Positions 55,553-64,000 of a stretch of 64,000 nucleotides of DNA are shown piece after piece. The stretch's first letter is position 1; each line of letters opens with the position of its first letter. This DNA comes from Luteimonas fraxinea (lineage in GTDB: Bacteria > Pseudomonadota > Gammaproteobacteria > Xanthomonadales > Xanthomonadaceae), in contig NZ_CP089507.1 of the NCBI RefSeq assembly GCF_021233355.1, positions 124,001 through 188,000 on the forward strand, in the 5' to 3' direction. Under the pieces are notes generated by a model. The model was not told the origin of the DNA. It saw only the letters and a list, made by a program, of their open reading frames with translations, and made no database searches. A program made the position numbers and the translations under genes.

Positions 55553-58500
55553 TCAGCTGCGCTGCACCAGCTGCGACACGCGCTGCACGGCGACAGAGGC
55601 GGTCGGATAGTCCAGCGACTTCTGAACGGCGAGTTCGCCGAGCATCGCCAACGTGAAGCGCAACGCAGAATCGTCGCGCTCCAGCCACGCCTGCACCTTG
55701 GCCTCCGGCGTCGCGCCCGGCATCGACAGCACCTGCGACACGAGGGCGCGGTGCTGCTGGCCGAGTTCCTCGCGCAGCACGCCACGTGCGACCGCATGCC
55801 AACGACCGTCGACTTCCAGCGCATCGATCTGCGCGGTGAGCCACGGCAGGTTCAAGGCCTCGCCGAGACGGAAATGCAGACGCGCCACGTCGACCGGCTT
55901 CTGCTTGCGCTCGCTCGCGACTTCGATGATGTCCCAGGCCGCTTCGAGATACGGCAGCGCCGCCAGCTCGATCGCGAGCGACTTCGGCACGCCCTTCTCG
56001 ATCCACGCCTGCAGGCTGGCATCGTGTTCGGCGCGCTGGCCTTCGGCGATGATCTTGCTGCCGTCGCGGATCGCGTGGAACCCGTCGTGGTAGCGGTCGA
56101 CCGCCGTGGTGATGTCCGGCAGTGCACCAGGACGCGCCAGCAGCCAGCGGGTGAACGCACGCTGCAGATTCCAGATCACCTGCAGCGCATCGACCTGCAC
56201 CGACTCCGGCACCTGGCCGTCGAGCGCATCGATCTGACCCCACAGCGCACGCGCCTCGATCGTTTCGCGGGTGATCGTGAACGCCTTGGCGACTTCGCCC
56301 GGACCGCGGCCGCTGTCTTCCTGCATGCGCAGCAGGAAGGTCGCGCCCATGCGGTTGATCATGGTGTTGGTCACCGCAGTCGCGATGATCTCGCGCTTCA
56401 GGCGATGGCCTTCCATCAGCTCGGCGTACTTCTTCTGCAGCGGCTGCGGGAAGTAGCGCTGCAGCTCGCGCGAGAGGTACGGATCTTCCGGAATATCGGA
56501 GTCGAGCATCTGGTCGAACGCGACCAGCTTCGAGTACGACAGCAGCACCGACAGTTCCGGACGCGTCAGGCCCAGGCCCTTGGTTTTGCGCTCGGAAATC
56601 TCGGCATCCGACGGCAGGAATTCGATCTGGCGATCGAGCAGACCCTGCGCTTCCAGCGTGCGGATGAAGTGGCGCTTGGAGCCCAAGCGCGACACGCTCA
56701 TGCGCTCCATCAGGCTCAGCGCCTGGTTCTGACGGTAGTTGTCCCACAGCACCAGACCCGCGACCTCGTCGGTCATCGACGCCAGCAGCTTATTGCGCGC
56801 CGGCAGCTTCATGCTGCCGTCCTGCACCAGTGCATTGAGCAGGATCTTGATGTTGACCTCGTGGTCGGACGTGTCCACGCCGGCCGAGTTGTCGATGAAG
56901 TCGGTGTTGAGCAGCACGCCGTGGAGGGCGGCCTCGATGCGGCCGAGCTGGGTCAGGCCCAGGTTGCCGCCCTCGCCCACCACCTTGCAGCGCAGGTCGC
57001 GGCCGTCGACGCGCAACGGATTGTTGGCGCGGTCGCCGACGTCGGCATGCGTCTCGCTGGAGGACTTCACGTAGGTGCCGATGCCGCCGTTCCACAGCAG
57101 ATCGACCGGCGCACGCAGGATCGCCGACATCAGTTCGTTCGGGCTGATCGACGTCGCATCGCCCTCGATGCCCAGCGCTTCGCGCGCTTCGGCCGACAGC
57201 GGAATCGACTTCGCGCTGCGCGGCCACACGCCGCCACCCTTGGCGATCAGGCTCTTGTCGTAGTCCTCCCAGCTCGAACGCGGAATGGCGAACATGCGCT
57301 GGCGCTCGACGAAGGAGCGCGCAGCGTCCGGATTGGGATCGATGAAGATGTGGCGGTGATCGAACGCAGCGACCAGGCGGATGTGCTCGCTCAGCAGCAT
57401 GCCGTTGCCGAACACGTCGCCGGACATGTCGCCGACACCCACGGTGGTGAAGTCTTCGGTCTGCGAATTGCGGTTCATCGCGCGGAAGTGGCGTTTGACC
57501 GACTCCCAGGCGCCGCGCGCGGTGATGCCCATGCCCTTGTGGTCGTAGCCGACCGAGCCGCCGGACGCGAACGCGTCGTCGAGCCAGAAGCCGTGCTCGC
57601 GGGCGATGCCGTTGGCGGTGTCGGAGAACGTCGCGGTGCCCTTGTCGGCGGCGACGACGAGATAGGGATCGTTCTCGTCGTGACGCACTACGTCGTTCGG
57701 CGGCACGATCTCGCCTTCCACGATGTTGTCGGTGATCTGCAGCAGGCCGTTGATGAACAGCGTGTAGCAGGCAACGCCTTCGGCGAACTGCGCGTCGCGG
57801 TCGCCGCCGACCGGCGGACGCTTGACGATGAAGCCGCCCTTCGAGCCGACCGGCACGATGACCGTGTTCTTGACCATCTGCGCCTTGACCAGACCCAGCA
57901 CTTCGGTGCGGAAGTCCTCGCGGCGGTCCGACCAGCGCAGGCCGCCACGCGCGACAGGGCCGAAGCGCAGGTGGATACCTTCCACGCGCGGGCCGTAAAC
58001 GAAGATCTCGCGATACGGGCGCGGCTTCGGCAGCTCGGGCACGCGCGCCGAATCGAACTTGAAGCTGATCGTGTCGAGCAGGCCGCCGTCGCGGTTCTTC
58101 TGGTAGTAGCTGGTGCGCAGCGTCGCGTCGACGACGGCGAGATAGCTGCGCAGGATGCGGTCCTCGTCGAGGCTGGACACGCGATCGAGCAGGCCCTTCA
58201 GCGCGGCACGCGATGCTTCGTACTGCGTGTCGCGGTCGCTGCCACGGGCATCGAGCAGCGGCTGCAGCGTCGTGAGTGTCGCCTCGTCGTTGCCGGTCAA
58301 CGCCTGCAGCTGGGCGGCGAAGGCCTCGCGGCCGGCATCGATCTGCGCACGGCTCTCGGTGCCGGTTGCCGGATCGAAGCGCGATTCGAAGACTTCGACC
58401 AGCAGACGCGCGAGCAGCGGATAGCGGGCGAGCGTGTCTTCGACATAGGCCTGCGAGAACGGCACGCCGACCTGCAGCAGGTACTTGCAGTAGCCGCGCA

Positions 58501-60622
58501 GCATCGCGATCTGGCGCCAGTCGAGATCGGCGCCCAGCACGAGACGGTTGAAGCCGTCGTTCTCGGCATCGCCGCGCCACACGCGGTCGAAGGCCTCGGT
58601 GAAGGCCTGCGCGCGGGCGTCGACGTCGATCGCGCCGGTGGTGGCCTCGACGTAGAAGTCCTGCAGGAACAGCGTGGTGCCGTCGACCTCGATGCGGTTG
58701 GGATGCTCGGCGATCACGCGCAGGCCGAGGTTTTCCATCACCGGCAGCACGTCCGACAGCGGGATGTGCGCATCACGGCGATAGAGCTTGAAGTGCAGCA
58801 CCGACTCGCCGGTGGTCGGCAGCGGCTGGGTGTAGAAGCTCAGCTGCAGCGATTCGGACTCGGCGGTCGCGGCCAGCTTCTCGACGTCGGTCGCGGCCGC
58901 AGCGGGCGATGCGAACTCGATGTAGGCCGGTGAAAGCGCACGACCGAATCGGCCTGCGAGGCGCAGGCCCTCAGCCTCGCCGTGACGACGCACGAGTTCA
59001 TCGCGCAGATCGTCCTGCCAGTTGCGCACGATGGCCTGCAGCGCCTGCTCCAGCGCGCCCTGGTCGATATCCGCGGCGACGCCGGCGCGCGGACGCACGA
59101 TCAGATGCAGCTGCGCCAGCGGCGATTCGCCGAGCACGACGCTCGCGTCCACGTGATCGGCCTGCATGACTTCACGCAGCAGCTGCTCGATGCGGCGACG
59201 CACGTCGGTGTTGAAACGGTCGCGCGGAATGTAGACCAGGACCGAATAGAAGCGGCCGTAGCGGTCCTTGCGCAGGAACAGTCGGCTGCGCACGCGCTCC
59301 TGCAGGCCGAGGATGCCGGTGCCGAGGCGGAACAGTTCGTCGGGCGTCGACTGGAACAGCTCGTCGCGCGGCAGTGTCTCGAGCAGATGCTTGAGCGCCT
59401 TGCCGCTGTGGCCGGTCGGCTTGAGGCCGGATTCGGTCATCACATGCTCGAAGCGCTCGCGCACCAGCGGGATGTCCCACGGGCGGCGCGTGTACGCGCT
59501 CGACGTGTACAGGCCGAGGAAGCGCTGCTCGCTGACGACATTGCCGGCATCGTCGTAACCGAGGATGCCGATGTAATCCATATAGCCGGGACGGTGCACG
59601 GTGGAACGCGCACTGGTCTTGGTCAGGATCAGCGCGTCGATCAGGCCTTCGCGGCGCAATGCATCGGCGCCCAGCTCGCTGATCGGACGCGACTTCACCG
59701 CGCCGGGCGTGCGCAGCAGGCCCATGCCGCTGTCGGGCACGGCTTCGAGACGCGCGTCGTCGCCCTTGCGGCGGACCTTGTAGGCGCGATAGCCGAAGAA
59801 CGTGAAGTGGTCGCTCGCGGCCCAGCGCAGGAATTCCTGGGCTTCCTCGCGGCCAGACTCGGAGACCGGAATCTTCTGCGAGTCCAGGTCCGTCGCCATC
59901 TGCAGCATCTTGTCGCGCATCGCCGGCCAGTCGGCGACGATCACCCGCACATCGTCGAGCACACCGCGCACCAGCGCTTCGATGCGCGCATTCTCTTCCG
60001 GCGTCTGCCGGTCGATCTCCAGATGCATCACCGATTCCGAATCGCCCTCGCCCACACCGGTCAGGCGGCCGGCACGGTCGCGTGCGATCGCAAGCACCGG
60101 ATGGCCCAGCACGTGCACGCCGATGCCCTGCTCGGCCAGCGCCATCGTCACCGAGTCCACCAGGAACGGCATGTCGTCGTTGACGACCTGCAGCACCGTG
60201 TGCGGCGACTCCCAGCCATGGGTCTTCATCACCGGATTGAACAGACGCACGTTCGCGGTGCCCGGCTTGCGCTTGCCGGCGAAGTCGAACAGGTCCGCGG
60301 CAAGCGCGGCCCAGCCCTCGGCGCTGTGCAACGGCAGCTCGTCTTCGGTCATGCGCCGGTAGAAGGCCTGCGCGAACGCGCTGGCGTCCGCATGCGCGGC
60401 CTTGCCGGCGCGGCGGCGCACGGCGTCGAAGATCGGGTCGAGCAGGCCGAGGCCGGCGCGGCGCGGCGGCGCGGGCAGCACGCCGGCGGCCGTCTTCTTC
60501 GCGGGCGCGCTCTTTGCGGGCGTGCGCTTCGCAGGCGCGGCCTTCGCGGAAGCGGCGCGCTGGGTGGATTTCGCGGGCGTAGCGGCCGCGGTGGATTTAC
60601 CTGTCTTGCGGGATGAGGTCAT
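55553..60622 (-). CDS. gdhB: NAD-specific glutamate dehydrogenase, large (GDH-180) type
   Basis: 1689-residue enzyme of the L-GDH (GDH_180/Bac_GDH) family that deaminates glutamate with NAD+. The first ~50 residues are an Ala/Lys/Pro-rich extension with repeated PAK units. Then come ACT-like regulatory segments, and the dehydrogenase core near residues 880-1150 (ARGGLRWSDRREDFRTEV, SKGGF near 930, GDMSGDVFGNGM, GGIGTYVKSS), followed by a long helical C-terminal region. Typical homologues are 1600-1650 residues, so the N-terminal tail accounts for the excess. A perfect 9-bp hairpin lies 26 bases upstream of ATG 60622. Confidence 0.93.
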   Translation of the reverse strand: MTSSRKTGKSTAAATPAKSTQRAASAKAAPAKRTPAKSAPAKKTAAGVLPAPPRRAGLGLLDPIFDAVRRRAGKAAHADASAFAQAFYRRMTEDELPLHSAEGWAALAADLFDFAGKRKPGTANVRLFNPVMKTHGWESPHTVLQVVNDDMPFLVDSVTMALAEQGIGVHVLGHPVLAIARDRAGRLTGVGEGDSESVMHLEIDRQTPEENARIEALVRGVLDDVRVIVADWPAMRDKMLQMATDLDSQKIPVSESGREEAQEFLRWAASDHFTFFGYRAYKVRRKGDDARLEAVPDSGMGLLRTPGAVKSRPISELGADALRREGLIDALILTKTSARSTVHRPGYMDYIGILGYDDAGNVVSEQRFLGLYTSSAYTRRPWDIPLVRERFEHVMTESGLKPTGHSGKALKHLLETLPRDELFQSTPDELFRLGTGILGLQERVRSRLFLRKDRYGRFYSVLVYIPRDRFNTDVRRRIEQLLREVMQADHVDASVVLGESPLAQLHLIVRPRAGVAADIDQGALEQALQAIVRNWQDDLRDELVRRHGEAEGLRLAGRFGRALSPAYIEFASPAAAATDVEKLAATAESESLQLSFYTQPLPTTGESVLHFKLYRRDAHIPLSDVLPVMENLGLRVIAEHPNRIEVDGTTLFLQDFYVEATTGAIDVDARAQAFTEAFDRVWRGDAENDGFNRLVLGADLDWRQIAMLRGYCKYLLQVGVPFSQAYVEDTLARYPLLARLLVEVFESRFDPATGTESRAQIDAGREAFAAQLQALTGNDEATLTTLQPLLDARGSDRDTQYEASRAALKGLLDRVSSLDEDRILRSYLAVVDATLRTSYYQKNRDGGLLDTISFKFDSARVPELPKPRPYREIFVYGPRVEGIHLRFGPVARGGLRWSDRREDFRTEVLGLVKAQMVKNTVIVPVGSKGGFIVKRPPVGGDRDAQFAEGVACYTLFINGLLQITDNIVEGEIVPPNDVVRHDENDPYLVVAADKGTATFSDTANGIAREHGFWLDDAFASGGSVGYDHKGMGITARGAWESVKRHFRAMNRNSQTEDFTTVGVGDMSGDVFGNGMLLSEHIRLVAAFDHRHIFIDPNPDAARSFVERQRMFAIPRSSWEDYDKSLIAKGGGVWPRSAKSIPLSAEAREALGIEGDATSISPNELMSAILRAPVDLLWNGGIGTYVKSSSETHADVGDRANNPLRVDGRDLRCKVVGEGGNLGLTQLGRIEAALHGVLLNTDFIDNSAGVDTSDHEVNIKILLNALVQDGSMKLPARNKLLASMTDEVAGLVLWDNYRQNQALSLMERMSVSRLGSKRHFIRTLEAQGLLDRQIEFLPSDAEISERKTKGLGLTRPELSVLLSYSKLVAFDQMLDSDIPEDPYLSRELQRYFPQPLQKKYAELMEGHRLKREIIATAVTNTMINRMGATFLLRMQEDSGRGPGEVAKAFTITRETIEARALWGQIDALDGQVPESVQVDALQVIWNLQRAFTRWLLARPGALPDITTAVDRYHDGFHAIRDGSKIIAEGQRAEHDASLQAWIEKGVPKSLAIELAALPYLEAAWDIIEVASERKQKPVDVARLHFRLGEALNLPWLTAQIDALEVDGRWHAVARGVLREELGQQHRALVSQVLSMPGATPEAKVQAWLERDDSALRFTLAMLGELAVQKSLDYPTASVAVQRVSQLVQRS

Positions 60623-60647
60623 GACGACAAACGGTCCGATGCAATGA

Positions 60648-60669
60648 GGCCCGCGTTCTCACGCGGGCC
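60648..60669. promoter_or_regulatory. Hairpin in the gdh leader
   Basis: GGCCCGCGT (60648-60656) and ACGCGGGCC (60661-60669) with a TCTC loop, 26 bases upstream of the dehydrogenase start. Without a T-run on either strand it is not a standard terminator; it may affect translation of the large gene or protect the 3' end of the upstream acyl-CoA dehydrogenase mRNA. Confidence 0.4.
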
Positions 60670-60806
60670 GACGGGAAAGGAAACACACGGGAACGACGCG
60701 GACGCGCGGAGCGCGACCGGGTCGGGGACGGCAGATGCCGCACGACCGCGGGGGCGGCGCGGACGGCAGACACGCACGATGCTGGCGTGGAGTGGCGGCA
60801 TGCGGA

Positions 60807-61955
<1,149 letters not shown>

Positions 61956-61988
61956 GGCGTGCAACTCCTGCTCGAAAACGATCCGGCG

Positions 61989-61994
61989 ATTGTA
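61989..61994 (-). promoter_or_regulatory. -10 element of the acyl-CoA dehydrogenase gene
   Basis: TACAAT, 33 bases upstream of GTG 61955; the implied leader of ~27 bases carries AGGAG. Confidence 0.5.
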
Positions 61995-62176
61995 ACGTTC
62001 CAACCCGGTAAAACACCCGCGAAACCGGTTCCGCAGTGCAGCATGAATCGACCGGAAACAGCGCGCCGGACGCACCGCTTCGCATCATGCAAACGTTGTA
62101 TGACGGCCGGCTTATCGTGTGACCGCGGCGTGACGCCGACGCTCGCGAACCTTGACCCCACTGCCGCACGCCCCGA

Positions 62177-62208
62177 CAATATCTCTATATCGCGATATGG
62201 AGATATTG
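62177..62208. promoter_or_regulatory. 32-bp palindromic operator overlapping the regulator's ribosome-binding site
   Basis: An almost perfect inverted repeat: 15 of 16 positions pair around the centre CG|CG at 62192/62193; arms contain ATATCTC...GAGATAT. It ends 1 base before ATG 62209 and includes the GGAG Shine-Dalgarno. Strong candidate binding site for the ArsR-type regulator it precedes. Confidence 0.75.
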
Positions 62209-63138
62209 ATGGATCTGGAGGCCTGGTCCGCGCGCCTGAAAGTGCTCGCCGACCCTACGCGTGTCCGCCTGCTCGCCCTGCTCGAAGTCGAAGAGCTCAC
62301 GGTGGCCGAGCTGTCCTCGATCACCCGCCTCGCCCAGCCACGCGTGTCCACGCACCTGGCGCGCCTGAAGGAAGCCAACCTCGTGCGCGACCGCCGCGCC
62401 GGTGTGTCCGCCTATTACCGCTTCGACGATGCGGCGCTCGATCCCGCGCAGCGCGCCCTGTGGCAAGCGCTGTCGACCGGCAGCGACGATCCGCTGCTGC
62501 GCCAGGACGCCGAGCGCACGCCCGCGGTGCTGGCGACGCGCGCCGCCGACCAGAGTTGGGCCGACACCGTGGCCGGCGACATGGAACGTCACTACTCGCC
62601 CGGACGCACCTGGGAAGCGCTGGCGCGCTCCGCGTTGCCGCTGCTGGAAACCGGCGACGTGCTCGACATCGCCTCGGGCGACGGCGTGCTCGCCGAACTG
62701 CTGGCGCCGCATGCGCACCGCTACGTGTGCCTGGACGCCAGCCGGCGCGTGGTCGCGGCGTCGACCGAGCGGCTCAAGAGGTTCACCAACGTCGAAGTGC
62801 GCGAGGGCGACATGCATGCCCTGCCCTTCGAGGCCGGCAGCTTCGATCTCGTCGTGCTGATGCACGCGCTGACCTATGCGACCAAGCCCGCGCAGGCCGT
62901 CACCGAAGCCGCGCGCGTGCTGCGGCCCGGCGGTCGCCTGCTGCTGTCGAGCCTGGACCGGCACGGTCACGAAACCGCAGTGCAGGCCTACGGCCATGCA
63001 AACCTCGGCTTCCCGGACAAGGAACTGCGCCGCTTCGTCACCAAGGCCGGGCTGGAGATCCACAGCGCCGAAACCGTCACCCGCGAAAAGCGTCCGCCGC
63101 ATTTCCAGGTGATCTCGATCATCGCGAGAAAGCCATGA
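62209..63138 (+). CDS. ArsR-type regulator fused to a SAM-dependent methyltransferase
   Basis: 309 residues. Residues 1-90 are an ArsR winged helix ([54 protein letters not shown]). Residues 140-300 are a class I methyltransferase with motif [16 protein letters not shown], acidic loop CLDASRRVV and [20 protein letters not shown]. Such fusions adjoin methionine-cycle genes in many proteobacteria and are thought to sense SAM/SAH (SahR-like). ATG 62209 is chosen because GGAG lies 6 bases upstream; ATG 62197 lies inside the palindrome. It overlaps metH by 4 bases, so regulator and enzyme are coupled. Confidence 0.88.
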   Translation: MDLEAWSARLKVLADPTRVRLLALLEVEELTVAELSSITRLAQPRVSTHLARLKEANLVRDRRAGVSAYYRFDDAALDPAQRALWQALSTGSDDPLLRQDAERTPAVLATRAADQSWADTVAGDMERHYSPGRTWEALARSALPLLETGDVLDIASGDGVLAELLAPHAHRYVCLDASRRVVAASTERLKRFTNVEVREGDMHALPFEAGSFDLVVLMHALTYATKPAQAVTEAARVLRPGGRLLLSSLDRHGHETAVQAYGHANLGFPDKELRRFVTKAGLEIHSAETVTREKRPPHFQVISIIARKP

Positions 63139-64000
63139 CGACCTGGCTGCACCCCGAACGCGTCGCGGCGCTCGATGCCGCACTGGCCCGGCGCATCCTC
63201 GTGCTCGATGGCGCGATGGGCACGATGATCCAGCGCTTCGAACTGACCGAGGCCGACTATCGCGGTGAGCGCTTCGCGCAAGGCTACGACGCACTGCATG
63301 CGGCGCAAGGCCACGCGCACGGTGCCGGCTGCGGCTGCGAAAGCCATGACCAGCGCGGCAACAACGACCTGCTCACGCTCACGCGGCCCGACATCATCCA
63401 GGGCATCCACGCCGACTACCTCGCCGCCGGTGCGGACATCGTCGAGACCAACACCTTCAACTCGACCGCCGTCTCGCTGGCCGACTACCGCCTGCAGCAC
63501 CTGGTCCACGAACTCAACGCAACCGGCGCGGCATTGGCGCGCGCGGCCTGCGACGCCGCGCAGGCACAGACGCCGGATCGCCCGCGCTTCGTTGCCGGCA
63601 TTCTCGGGCCGACCAGCCGCACCGCGTCGATCAGTCCCGATGTCAACGATCCCGGCTACCGCGCGGTGACCTTCGACGAACTGGTGTCGATCTACCGCGA
63701 CGCGGCCCACGGGCTGATCGACGGCGGCGCCGACATCCTCATGGTCGAGACCGTGTTCGACACGCTCAACGCCAAAGCCGCGCTGTACGCGATCGAGACC
63801 GTGTTCGACGATCGCGGCGGGCGCCTGCCGGTGATGATCTCCGGCACGATCACCGATGCTTCCGGCCGCACGCTCTCGGGCCAGACCGCCGAGGCGTTCT
63901 GGTATTCGCTGCAGCACGCGCGTCCGCATGCGGTGGGCCTCAACTGCGCGCTCGGCGCCAAGGACCTGCGTCCGCACGTCGAAACGCTGTCGCAGATCGC
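63135..64000 (+). CDS. metH: Cobalamin-dependent methionine synthase MetH, homocysteine-binding part, truncated by the window edge
   Basis: Transfers a methyl group from methyltetrahydrofolate to homocysteine through cobalamin. The first 288 codons are visible and run off the window. The homocysteine-binding barrel shows [84 protein letters not shown] and [18 protein letters not shown]; the zinc-binding [13 protein letters not shown] begins at the edge. Between RGERF and RGNNDLL there is a roughly 20-residue extra segment rich in His, Gly and Cys (H55, H60, H62, C66, C68, H71) not found in E. coli MetH. In xanthomonads metH is often split in two genes, so this may be only the first. It starts by ATGA overlap with the regulator. 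Confidence 0.93.
   Translation, partial: MTTWLHPERVAALDAALARRILVLDGAMGTMIQRFELTEADYRGERFAQGYDALHAAQGHAHGAGCGCESHDQRGNNDLLTLTRPDIIQGIHADYLAAGADIVETNTFNSTAVSLADYRLQHLVHELNATGAALARAACDAAQAQTPDRPRFVAGILGPTSRTASISPDVNDPGYRAVTFDELVSIYRDAAHGLIDGGADILMVETVFDTLNAKAALYAIETVFDDRGGRLPVMISGTITDASGRTLSGQTAEAFWYSLQHARPHAVGLNCALGAKDLRPHVETLSQI

Noticed and set aside
55466..58933. 1155-codon frame antisense to the glutamate dehydrogenase
   Set aside because: Arg/His/Ala-rich shadow of a very long real gene; no domain and no ribosome-binding site.

Overview
The window is a chromosomal segment of a high-GC gammaproteobacterium, most likely a Xanthomonadaceae/Lysobacteraceae member (Lysobacter, Luteimonas or a relative). 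This is inferred from the gene order rpoE-rseA-mucD-lepA-lepB-DUF4845-rnc-era-recO, the pabB/mltG/tmk/holB/pilZ order, the protein sequences, and the interspersed palindromic repeats. I recognised no phage, insertion sequence, CRISPR array, rRNA or tRNA. The content is almost entirely housekeeping, and the novelty lies in small features: operators, leaderless starts, accessory insertions, repeats and orphan genes.

Layout. 1-3.1 kb: 3' part of an RND efflux permease and its terminator. 3.2-5.6 kb: bioD and a TMEM175-like membrane protein on the minus strand, diverging from a free methionine-(R)-sulfoxide reductase and a TfoX C-terminal-domain protein. 5.6-7.9 kb: cobalamin riboswitch and a BtuB-like receptor. 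7.9-10.4 kb: purine/cell-wall salvage cluster nagZ-hpt-MTI phosphorylase. 10.5-13.1 kb: FrnE-like oxidoreductase, CYTH protein, rlmD. 13.1-15.8 kb: ydbL-ydbH envelope pair, diverging from an orphan REC-Hpt protein. 16.6-25.9 kb: the sigma-E/LepA/RNase III/Era/RecO block, with a GFA-family gene inserted between era and recO. 26.1-28.2 kb: FadB/FadJ-like beta-oxidation enzyme. 28.4-29.3 kb: TetR regulator divergent from an orphan acidic protein, with a palindrome between. 29.4-34.3 kb: pilZ-holB-tmk-mltG, an orphan 111-aa gene, pabB. 34.4-38.8 kb: Uup ABC-F ATPase, then selO with a GST. 39-48.8 kb: DEAD-box helicase, glutamine amidotransferase, small membrane protein plus trhO, secreted M17 aminopeptidase, several small hypotheticals, HD-domain protein, two transporters and a PA2169-like four-helix protein. 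49.3-60.6 kb: S9 peptidase, spermidine-synthase-like protein, 5'-nucleotidase, alpha/beta hydrolase, NAD kinase and the very large NAD-glutamate dehydrogenase. 60.8-64 kb: acyl-CoA dehydrogenase, then an ArsR-methyltransferase regulator translationally coupled to the 5' part of metH.

Connections. The vitamin B12 riboswitch/BtuB unit supplies the cofactor used by MetH at the other end of the window. MTI phosphorylase releases hypoxanthine, which the neighbouring Hpt converts to IMP. RpoE, RseA and MucD form one envelope-stress regulatory unit with a candidate self-activated promoter. SelO, the GST, MsrC and the FrnE-like protein are redox-related. Many operon joints are ATGA/GTGA overlaps. Several genes (era, uup, a class I amidotransferase, possibly msrC and ydbH) have a -10 hexamer 6-7 nt before the start codon and no leader, suggesting leaderless mRNAs.
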